This document shows, piece after piece, positions 55,889-64,000 of a stretch of DNA of 64,000 nt. A model generated the notes under the pieces. That model did not search any database and was not told the DNA's origin. It saw only the letters and a list, made by a program, of their open reading frames with translations. The stretch spans positions 248,001 to 312,000 of the forward strand of contig CP103034.1 of the NCBI GenBank assembly GCA_024752435.1, written 5' to 3'. The first letter of the stretch is position 1. Each line of letters begins with the position of its first letter. Source of the DNA: Allantophomopsis cytisporea (lineage: Eukaryota; Ascomycota; Leotiomycetes; Phacidiales; Phacidiaceae). The translations under genes and the position numbers were made by a program.

Positions 55889-58574
55889 TTGAGATTTCCC
55901 TGACCTTCATTTCATCGTCTTCCCGAAGAAGCTGCGAGAATACATGTTTGAATTGTCCTAGAAGCTTGTTCATCGACTTCTGATTTGTTAGATTAGGATC
56001 GAAGTTGACAGTGAAGACAATTTCATCTGTCATCAATGTGCATTCCATCACCAAGGGATATCTTTTGTCATTTGCAAGCCGCAGAGATGTTGTCTCTAGT
56101 GTGCCGATGCCTGTTATATATTTGCTCCAATTTATTGGATGGATGACCAGGAGGTTTTGGAATGCGCAGCTGGACCGAATTTCGGGACTAATAGCCTTGA
56201 TATTCTTCATACCATATTGTTCAAACGGTATCATCGTACCAGTATCGGTTTGAATTGACTGCAGATATTCCTTCAACTTCTGTTCAGGATTTATATTGGC
56301 ACGTACGGGAATTGTCGCAATAATTGGGCCAACTATGCTCTCAATACCTCGTACAGGTGCATACCTTCCAGTGACTGTTGCACCGATCACAATAGAACCG
56401 GTATTTCCATATTGACTCATGAGAAGCGCCCACGCTGCACGAAGTAGGTTCGGAGTGGTGATTCTCGTATTTTGTGACTCTGGAATTCGAAGTGTATGTG
56501 AACAAATTGCGTTTGCAATCGGCTGGTACCCTGGAACAGGCACAGCAGGATACTCTGACGGTTGCGAACCGGATAAATACGATGTCCAGAAGGATTTTGT
56601 ACTCTCGTCATGGTCACTGACGTATCCAACAAACTCGTTGAATTGGTTCGCAATCTTTGGTGTAGTCCCTTGGTAAAGTTGAACAAGCATCTTTGCTATC
56701 AACGATAGAGACCAGCCATCGCATATAGCATGATGAACTGTCCACACTATATAGTATTGAGAATTCGAATTATTTTCAACTATTGAGCAACAGCTTAATG
56801 GGTCTCCAAAATCCATAGATATCTGACTGGCTTTGATAAGATGCGATTGAAAGTCTAAGCTTGTTGCCTCAGCTTGGTTCTCCTGGACGACAACTTGAAG
56901 AAATATATCTGACGATTTTGATGGAACTATTCTTGTCCGTAATATAGGCAAAAGCTCCACGAGCATGTTCCAGGCGGCACGTATTCGATTTATGTCGGCA
57001 TTTGGCTCTAGAGCTACTACATGAGTAGCAATATACGAGTTGGATCCGTTGACAGAGTGAGCCATTAGTGATTCCTGAAGAGGCGTGCAAGGGTAAATAT
57101 CCTGAACACTGCTTGTATCTACTTTGCATATAGCTGCAGTCTCTTTTATGATAACATCTGATTCGAGGTTACTCAGAAGATCAAAAGGCTTCAATTCAGC
57201 ACTTGCATTTTCTATAGGAACAAATGTTTTCGATGCCAGGTCCGAAAGTGTTGTACTAGTAAACAAGTCTGCAATGGTGAACTCGAGACCCTTTGCGCGT
57301 CCTGCAGCTACCAGGGCGATAGCATGTACAGAGTTTCCACCAAGTTGGAAGAAATTATCGTTCGTTGCAATAGAGGTCGGATCTAACTCCAAGACATTGG
57401 CCCAAATATTTTGCAGGCTCTTCTCCAGCGGGGTGGATGGCGCAATTTCCTTTGCATAACTCTCTTGGAAGCCCTTTTTCATTCTGCTAATATTGGATGT
57501 CGCGAGGGGATTCCAGTTGTATGCCCTAGTAATCATCCTGACCCATGCGATTGTGAGTTGAGCGTTTATACCATGGTACCTAGCACTAAGTCGTCGGAGT
57601 ATTGTGGGTAAAGTCCAGTAATCACCAAGTGCTGGATTGTGGGTCATATGGATGCATGGCGATCGAGACTCCGCAGAGGTTTTATAATTATGGGACGTGA
57701 GTTTGAGGGTGCCATTTTTGTTCTTTCTTACTAAAGCCAACCTCCGCCGCATGTTCCTCACCAGTTTGTGAAACCAGTAGATATTCAATGTGTTCAAGAC
57801 TGCAGGTGCGGCGACTGAAAGCAATAATAGCAAAATAGGTGCACGATCTTCGGGATAGATGCCTAACTTGTATTTGTGGCCAAATTCAGACCACAAATCT
57901 TTGTATATCTCCAGAGACTGGAAGTTACCGCAAATTATCCGGGACCAGAAGAAGACAAGTAACAATGACAATCCGTTAATAAGCTGGAAGTATGAGTCCG
58001 TCATTCCTAGGACATCACAAAACCAGTTGATATGAAGAAATGGAGTAGAGGCCTGGTAAAGCATAAACCATGGGAAGTAGTAGTTGAGAAAAGGCCACTG
58101 TAGTTCGTTTGTCAGTATTCGAAGCAAACTTATTTGATCATTTAAACACTTGAAAGAGGAGAGTTTACATATACATACATAACATATTCCTAGAAGAACC
58201 AATGCGCACACAGAATGGAGTACCATAGATATTCCAAAATATCTAGAACTCTGCAACATGGTCATGAAATCCCAGGTGTAGTATCCTATAGTGTAGGCAC
58301 TGACCATGCCTACATTTCTGCTATGTCCCCATATTCTATCATTATAATCTTCCATGTTGTTTGTCCTTGTGTCATTCATGATTAACCAGATTGACGCGAC
58401 GCTCATAACGATTGACTGACACAGTGATACGACTCTGATATCCCATTGACTTTTGATGTGATTTGGCATAGACGTACGCTTTTGTTGGAGAATCGAATCT
58501 GAAATTAGCGGCAAAATGATTCGGTGAGCAATACAGGTAACAAAAAATGCTACAGTAATTCTTGGAAGTGCCAT
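55833..58574 (-). CDS. TLC-domain membrane protein fused to NRPS carrier and condensation domains (TLC-T-C)
   Basis: 913-codon frame with one likely phase-0 intron (58098-58178, 81 bp, GTATGT..ACAG) whose removal joins LLGICY to WPFLNYYFPW. From about 58574 to 57730 it encodes several membrane spans of a TLC (TRAM-LAG1-CLN8) domain related to fungal TLCD4/TMEM56-type proteins: LHSVCALVLLG, STPFLHINWF and QLINGLSLLLVFFWSRI. A linker (about 57730-57460) includes PLATSNISRMKKGF, like a decayed A10 motif. A carrier domain follows with LGGNSVHAIAL, then a condensation domain starting DIYPCTPLQESL with active site HHAICDG. After this domain the frame stops shortly past the C/A border. The arrangement suggests a membrane-tethered synthetase that condenses an acyl group held on the first carrier with the amino acid activated by A. 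I know of no described TLC-NRPS fusion, but cannot search. Confidence 0.82.
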   Translation of the reverse strand: MALPRITVAFFVTCIAHRIILPLISDSILQQKRTSMPNHIKSQWDIRVVSLCQSIVMSVASIWLIMNDTRTNNMEDYNDRIWGHSRNVGMVSAYTIGYYTWDFMTMLQSSRYFGISMVLHSVCALVLLGICYVCICKLSSFKCLNDQISLLRILTNELQWPFLNYYFPWFMLYQASTPFLHINWFCDVLGMTDSYFQLINGLSLLLVFFWSRIICGNFQSLEIYKDLWSEFGHKYKLGIYPEDRAPILLLLLSVAAPAVLNTLNIYWFHKLVRNMRRRLALVRKNKNGTLKLTSHNYKTSAESRSPCIHMTHNPALGDYWTLPTILRRLSARYHGINAQLTIAWVRMITRAYNWNPLATSNISRMKKGFQESYAKEIAPSTPLEKSLQNIWANVLELDPTSIATNDNFFQLGGNSVHAIALVAAGRAKGLEFTIADLFTSTTLSDLASKTFVPIENASAELKPFDLLSNLESDVIIKETAAICKVDTSSVQDIYPCTPLQESLMAHSVNGSNSYIATHVVALEPNADINRIRAAWNMLVELLPILRTRIVPSKSSDIFLQVVVQENQAEATSLDFQSHLIKASQISMDFGDPLSCCSIVENNSNSQYYIVWTVHHAICDGWSLSLIAKMLVQLYQGTTPKIANQFNEFVGYVSDHDESTKSFWTSYLSGSQPSEYPAVPVPGYQPIANAICSHTLRIPESQNTRITTPNLLRAAWALLMSQYGNTGSIVIGATVTGRYAPVRGIESIVGPIIATIPVRANINPEQKLKEYLQSIQTDTGTMIPFEQYGMKNIKAISPEIRSSCAFQNLLVIHPINWSKYITGIGTLETTSLRLANDKRYPLVMECTLMTDEIVFTVNFDPNLTNQKSMNKLLGQFKHVFSQLLREDDEMKVREISNDQSGGQGSHFEMVQFRH

Positions 58575-60340
58575 GAAGGTATTGAGGTAGTAGTCCTAAC
58601 TACCTCAACCTCCATCACAACTACCGAGGTAGAATAAATCGAGGAAGATTGCTCCATGATACTGATAGAATTTGTTCAGAAAAAGTCCTTTCAGTTCGTT
58701 GACGTCGATCATTATGTATATGGTCGAAAGTTATTGCACGTCCATATAAATACATAGTCGGCGAATTCAGCTGGAGCGGGAGGTCCAAGTTGTCTTACGT
58801 GAGTGATTGTGAATATTTGGGGTCTATCACAGCTTCCTTTGTGCACTATATGTCAACTATAAATGCTTGGTTATCGTAACCGATTGGGATGCAGGCATCG
58901 AAGGTAAAATTGAAACGGTCCAGATCGTTATGTCAATCTCTAGGCTGACAGATAATGCATTAAATGACACACCGCCCCCAAAGAGAGGCTACATCTACGT
59001 GGTCAAAGCACATCGAGCCAACTCAATTTCATTGACCGGGGTAAGTCAATGAATTTGCCTAACATCGATTGTAGAAAAAGCACTTATAAGTGACTTTGTT
59101 TTGGGTAACAATGAAAGTCTTAGGTATCAACATGAATGCATTGATCAGCTTCAAGATACATGGTACATAGTCAGCCGTGAAAGCCGCGGCAGCAGGATTT
59201 GGGTAGTGAATTTCTTGAGTGAGAAAAAGACCAGAGACCTACTCTGCAGCTATCTAGATATCTACGGAGAGAAAGAGTGAGTGCCTTACCCGGTAGAGAT
59301 CCGGCAGGAGTGAGAAGTTCTCACTTCTACACATCGGTCAAGCAAGTGAAGTTTATCATTAGCCATGTATGTTGACAGCCAATATATGGTGCGTTAGTCC
59401 TTTTACGAAAACATTACAAATAAACGTTATGGCTTTCCCCCCCGAGTTTATGAGTGAAATACGACATAGGAGAGATGTGAAAGCAATAGAAATTCGCCGT
59501 TCCAATGATAATATACAATCCTTTGGAGGCAACCTGAGCCTGGTCTTCACAAATCCGAATACTGAACTTGAAAAGGAATCATATCCTTGATATCTTGAAA
59601 TGCCTGTTCTATGAAGTTCATCCACAACACGAGGCTAATCTCATAGTTTTTGAATAGCTATATGTTTCGTTAGGTTAGTGAGTGTTCCAAAATGCAATGA
59701 TGTGAAACTGGATTGTCGGAACTCGAAGAACCATATGAGTATAGTCGAAATTCTCATGGAAAAAATACACGGCAGAGCTACTTAGCACAGTCGTATCCAC
59801 CATAGACATTTGCACAGTACAAGATTGCTAAACGTAGGAGGGAGTAAAGAGATGAAGAGAGATAGCTACAATATTTCAACGAGCAATTAGCAATATTGTT
59901 CATGGAAACCATGGAGGTATCTCACCTGTCACTGGAGTGAGCCAGGCTGAAGGATAATATAAGGACAATTGTAACATGTAGTAGAAGTCGGCGAAAAAAG
60001 AAAAATTGCACTTGATGCTGCGTGACATGTGATTGAGATCACATGACAGAAATTTGTGGCTCACTATGAATTCTGATAGTTCAACGCTTTTGGATATCAA
60101 GGAGACCCAGTGATTTATTCTTGTTACGTTTTGTTGACATGATAAAAGCCGTGTTAGTTACTATTACGTTTTATCACTAATAAATCACATAGTATTTCAA
60201 GTCCAAGAATTTCGAAATTTCGCTTTCAATCTATTATCATAACTGGACAGACTAGCTTCGCTTGAAAAACAACAAAATCAAGATTTACCAAGCAAATAAC
60301 CAAGTCAAAAAGTACAGATCTGACTACCTTAGACAACGGT
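58575..60340. other. Intergenic: NRPS promoter and degenerate sequence
   Basis: 1.77 kb between the NRPS start and the 3' end of the second SDR. The NRPS promoter occupies the left end. The segment 59369-59590 has opposing short frames; one contains FPPEFMSEIRHRRDVKAI, faintly reminiscent of the substrate-recognition region of fungal P450s, but no heme motif accompanies it. I see no intact gene. Confidence 0.45.
58582..58632. promoter_or_regulatory. Inverted repeat with third copy just upstream of the NRPS start
   Basis: TTGAGGTAGT (58582-58591), a 7-base spacer, then ACTACCTCAA (58599-58608): perfect 10-bp arms. A related half-palindrome CTACCGAGGTAG follows at 58621-58632. The first arm starts 8 bases upstream of the start codon on the minus strand, so it is in the leader or core promoter. 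It could be a dimeric transcription-factor site or an RNA hairpin. Confidence 0.55.
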
Positions 60341-61195
60341 CTACCAAGACCACTCTCCACCGTCGAAAGCCTGGAATGTTCCGGAAGTCTTTTCTCTCGT
60401 GGCTGAATCAATCTTCGACAAAATACCATCCACAGACTCCTTTAGAGTGGTTGGGGCCTCTTTCAGACCTGCAGTGACAGCTCCCGCATTGCCCATCTCG
60501 GTTTGTACCCATCTGTGTTATCAGTGTTAGTATTACCTCAACAAATGCTCAGTTCATAGAACTTACCCAGGACTAAGTGGGAAGGAAGTGAGATTGGGGT
60601 ACTCGATATGGATCTTGCGCGCGAGGTAGTTGATAGCAACCTTCGACATTCCATATGCGGTGACCTCAAGTGGAACCTTTTCCATGTCACCAATACTCGC
60701 AACGGGCGACGAGATGATGACGAAAACTGGCTTGGAAGACTTCTCCAAGAGAGGCAAGACTGCCTGGAATAGAGCGACGACACCGACTACATTGACTTCG
60801 AAGTGTTCACGGACTTCTGAGAGAGGCGTCACAGCAGCTTTACCATAGTACTTGGCAATGCCTGCGTTCGCGATTACAGTATCAATCTTAGTAATGCCAT
60901 GCTTGCTTGAGAGTTCTTGGACTGCGTCTCCGGCTGAATTGTCAGAAGTACTGTCGATCTTGACAACAATGACTTTAGTTCCACTGGCAGTCTGGAGGGA
61001 GCCGAGCTCCTTGGCGGTAGGATGGTTAGGATCTCTGACGCCTGCAATAACGATGGAATTGGGACGCTGAGCAAGACTTTCAACCAAACCACGACCGATA
61101 CCTGAGACAGTATGAGTGACAAAGATTCTTCATCACTTCACAATTTTTAACTCACCTCGGTTAGCACCGGTGACAAGATAACTAGTGGAAGACAT
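60341..61195 (-). CDS. Short-chain dehydrogenase/reductase, ketoreductase-like
   Basis: 248-residue classical SDR in three exons: 61195-61156, 61101-60567 and 60512-60341; introns of 54 bp each with good GT..AG ends. It begins MSSTSYLVTGANRGIGRGL (TGxxxGxG cofactor motif), with the NAG motif VIANAGIAKYYG, the catalytic Ser region VIISSPVASIG, and Tyr and Lys in TAYGMSKVAINY, followed by PGWVQTEMGNAGA. It is paralogous to the SDR at 49580 and shares intron positions with it. The group includes aflatoxin norsolorinic acid reductase-like enzymes that reduce ketones with NADPH in the cytosol. Its position beside the NRPS suggests a tailoring role, unproven. Unlike its paralogue, every splice site is intact. 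Confidence 0.92.
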
Positions 61196-64000
61196 GGTGA
61201 ACGTGTGATGGGCCTTTTGAGTCGAAATGGGAAAAATTTGGGGGATTATAGGTTGAATTGAAGACGGAAGTATACTCTGCTGAAGATGGTTTTAAGAGAA
61301 TTATCATTGATGAGATACATGCTAGATTTATAGAAATGGGAGATGGCAAGTTCGTCTCCGCTTACGTCGTTACATACTATGTTTTAGTCTCGCACTTAGT
61401 TAAGAGTTCGTTGTTTGTAAGCCTTCAGAAAGCTACATTCCATGGCTTCATAGTTCACTAATCCCGATGAATAATCAAAGCACATACTAAGTCCCCCTCA
61501 TGCCATTATGACATGCAAGATACCCACCGTGATAGAAACTGATGGTTGGCCTATGTTCGCGTACCTTCCACAAATAGTTACAGTTTCAAATGCCTATTAA
61601 TCAGCAGCGTTCTCTCACTCGACGCTTGCGACTACCGCGACTGAAATGTTACAGACCTGGTTTAAGGCATCAACTGGCTATTTATGGATATGAGTGGTTG
61701 GGCGCTGCGCTGAGACCGTCGAAATACATTCATTACTTCTATTCCGACTCATCCTACACGTTAGATCTTTCAGAATATATCTACCAAGTTTATAAGCAGA
61801 AACGCATCAGCAAAGGCGGCTAGCGCAAAGACAGCGCAGGTTGTCCGACCTTGAAAACCATCCATACGTACCAACCTTTCATGGCACAAATCAAAAAATC
61901 TGTGCCTTGGTGCCTCGTGGAGATGAACCTCGATGTTTTCATGGGTAGGTTGAGTGATTATCTGTAACAGAAATCACAATGTCATATGATAAGTTTTGAT
62001 GAGGATGAGTGACTATAATGAGACGAGGGTCGTCTTCGGCTTGTACTTCGTAATACTGCAAGCTTTGACTTTTTTCTTCTATCGATAGAACAGAACAAAA
62101 AGACAGTCCAAGCCTCCTAAGTCCATAGGTGTATATCACAGTACATAGATTATGAGATCAAAAAGTTCAACATTAGGCCAAGTGTTTTTCTATGGCGAGA
62201 TTATCATTACTGAGCAAAGTAGTGACTTATGCGGCTTTGAAATTGATAGAAATCCCCTTCTTCTAAGTATTGATGTTTATACATTAAATTGTCTTGGATT
62301 ACCTCTCAAGAAGGTCAGAAAATGGAGCAGAAACGAATATCCAGACGCTACAGAATATCTCTTGGACTTAACGTCTTTTCTCAAACTAAACAATATGAAA
62401 TAGCGGAGGTTTGAATATGTAGATGTTGACATTGGCTTTCTACACACGGAAAGTACATATATATTGATGGCAAGACAGATACTGAACACGTAGGTATTGC
62501 TACTAGTCCTGCAACATCACTACTGTAGGGATCAAAAGTTGTTCTTGATTTTGTAGCCTGATTAGGCCTCTGTTGACCTCAATATACTCTGACTAAAAGT
62601 AACTTATATTCGCCGTAGGTATAATACTTATTGGTTTCTACACTACGCGTCCAATTTTTATATTACGACATCTTGAAAGAGAAGAGACTTCTTGTCAAAT
62701 AGAAATGTTGCTACTAGTTATGACATGATTATGATGAGGATAACACTGCTGGATTATTTAACATAGGGCAGACGCAAAGATGTAAAATAAGATTGCGCAG
62801 ATCATATGCAGCAACACATGCTTCAAAATCGAAAAGATCCACAAACAGTCTCTTTTATTCAGACTCGGCGGAAAATCCATCGACACTATGAGACTTACAT
62901 CACTAAGCCGAGATCAGAACCTCTAGACTATGATGCGAAATGTGTTGAGAGCAAGACTTTGGAGGTACTGGCGAAGGTCATTACAAGTCGCTCAAGTAAC
63001 GTAGTATAGATCATGCATTTACAACCAAGGATCTTCTTGCGGAATATTATTTTTCTGCCTCGATAAAAGCTTGCAGAATCGTGGAGCTTAGACAGAGACC
63101 TAGTGGAGGAGATCCATCCTTCTGCGCTCACATAATCATGATCATATACCTTATAAATCCACACGCTTCTTGCTCGAATATTCCACATATGCATCATCTT
63201 AGTAATACAGCTTCCTTGGAGGTAAGAACTCGACGCTGGGATTCGGTAGTTGGCAGTATTTTGATCTCCAATATTTACTTCTTTGAGCATAACATTTGGA
63301 ATCCTCAAGTTTCAGTAGCTCATCAGCAGCATCAAGATATTACTTTGGCTCTTTCAAATATCCACAGCAAACGTATGCGAGAAATTCACAGTAAAATCTG
63401 GACTGAAGGAGTAGCGCTGCCCAGCACATTTGTCGTGACAGAACCAAGTGGCTAAGTACTTCACTCTTGATAAGCATCATGCATCATGCTATGAATAACT
63501 CAGAAAGCTTTTGCCCAGTGACTCGACAAGACCATTTAGGAAGAGAGCTTCCATGAGTGCCTTCATTCTTCTAAATAATTTTCAGCACAACAAATATGCT
63601 ATGGCGTCATTTTGCAAATGTCGCCATAACCAAGTTGTACTCTTTAAAATCAACTTACTTTTGTGTATTGATTTGTTGGTCCCATAAACGTCTTTCCTTG
63701 TTCAGAGTCCTGATACAGAATTCATTCTTGTATCGACAGCATAGCCAGCCTAGATATTGGTGTTAGTTGAGCACATAGGTAGCAACATAATTGTGTTTAT
63801 AGCGGTCCGCTTGGGACAGAACTCGGTAAATCTTCTCTTTTACTATTGGTCTATTTCAAATTACCTGATATACCTTAATTCTAGTCTATTACCTACCAAA
63901 CTCTAACAGATAACATGCTGCACGAAGATATTGATTTGAACGAGATTACTACGTGCCGCGTAGATTCCCATGTTGAGTGTAAAGCTGTGATTAGTTGTGA
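61196..64000. other. Intergenic or degenerate region, no recognised gene
   Basis: 2.8 kb, AT-rich. The left end is the promoter of the second SDR. Short plus-strand frames at 61590-61823, 62152-62403, 62806-63009 and 63081-63455 have no recognisable domain and I could not link them by splice sites into a known protein. Decayed gene or transposon remnants are possible. Confidence 0.4.

Noticed and set aside
55860..55895. A very short intron (about 31 bases) restoring the NRPS frame
   Set aside because: It is shorter than any intron I placed in this window (45 bases or more) and has no branch point; a one-base indel explains the data better.
59369..59625. Possible cytochrome P450 fragment (FPPEFMSEIRHRRD)
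   Set aside because: Only a short, weak resemblance; no heme-binding Cys motif, I-helix or ExxR could be found nearby on the same strand.
61590..63455. Chain of short plus-strand frames as one multi-exon gene
   Set aside because: No family similarity recognised and no convincing donor/acceptor pairs joining them in frame.

Overview
The window looks like nuclear DNA from a filamentous ascomycete (Pezizomycotina; a leotiomycete-type saprotroph or plant associate is my inference). The reasons are short 45-80 bp GT..AG introns with CTRAY-like branch points, Zn2Cys6 regulators, a RAD6 ubiquitin conjugase and an NKIN-type kinesin, a NACHT/NB-ARC-type fungal NLR, an AA9 lytic polysaccharide monooxygenase with a cellobiose dehydrogenase, and a fungal NRPS. 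No rRNA, tRNA, CRISPR array or intact transposon was recognised.

Layout. 1-3140 (-): PPR1/UaY-type Zn2Cys6 regulator whose polyglutamine C-terminus runs off the left edge. 5333-7640 (-): six-exon MFS transporter. 7641-20512: about 12.9 kb in which I find no convincing protein gene, only microsatellites and small spurious frames. 20513-22014 (-): PGAP4-like membrane glycosyltransferase. 23686-24343 (+): RAD6/UBC2. 25548-28456 (+): conventional kinesin. 28652-29353 (-): GNAT acetyltransferase. 31050-34673 (+): composite homeobox/zinc-finger regulator with five C-terminal repeats.

The right half is accessory in character. 34864-38164 (-) is an NLR-like protein (SesB-type hydrolase, NB-ARC, TPR) with nearly identical 126-bp repeats. 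38587-39768 (-) is an F-box-like helical-repeat protein. 40319-43252 (-) and 44541-45306 (+) are a divergent cellobiose dehydrogenase (AA8-AA3_1-CBM1) and AA9 LPMO pair: CDH is a known electron donor for AA9 enzymes, so the two probably share a promoter and a job in cellulose attack.

46840-61195 looks like a small secondary-metabolite cluster: an NAD(P)-dependent epimerase-like gene, two paralogous short-chain dehydrogenases, an NmrA-like protein and a very unusual NRPS locus. Its upstream half encodes a multi-span TLC-domain membrane protein in one frame with a carrier and a condensation domain (TLC-T-C). Its downstream half encodes adenylation, carrier and epimerization domains (A-T-E). The halves are separated by a single-base frame change exactly at the C/A border. 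The epimerase-like gene also carries a one-base frameshift, and one of the two SDRs seems to have lost an intron acceptor, so the cluster may be decaying, or the sequence may carry indel errors there. 61196-64000 holds nothing I can name.

Most exon boundaries below were placed by hand from splice consensus and reading-frame agreement; they are predictions.
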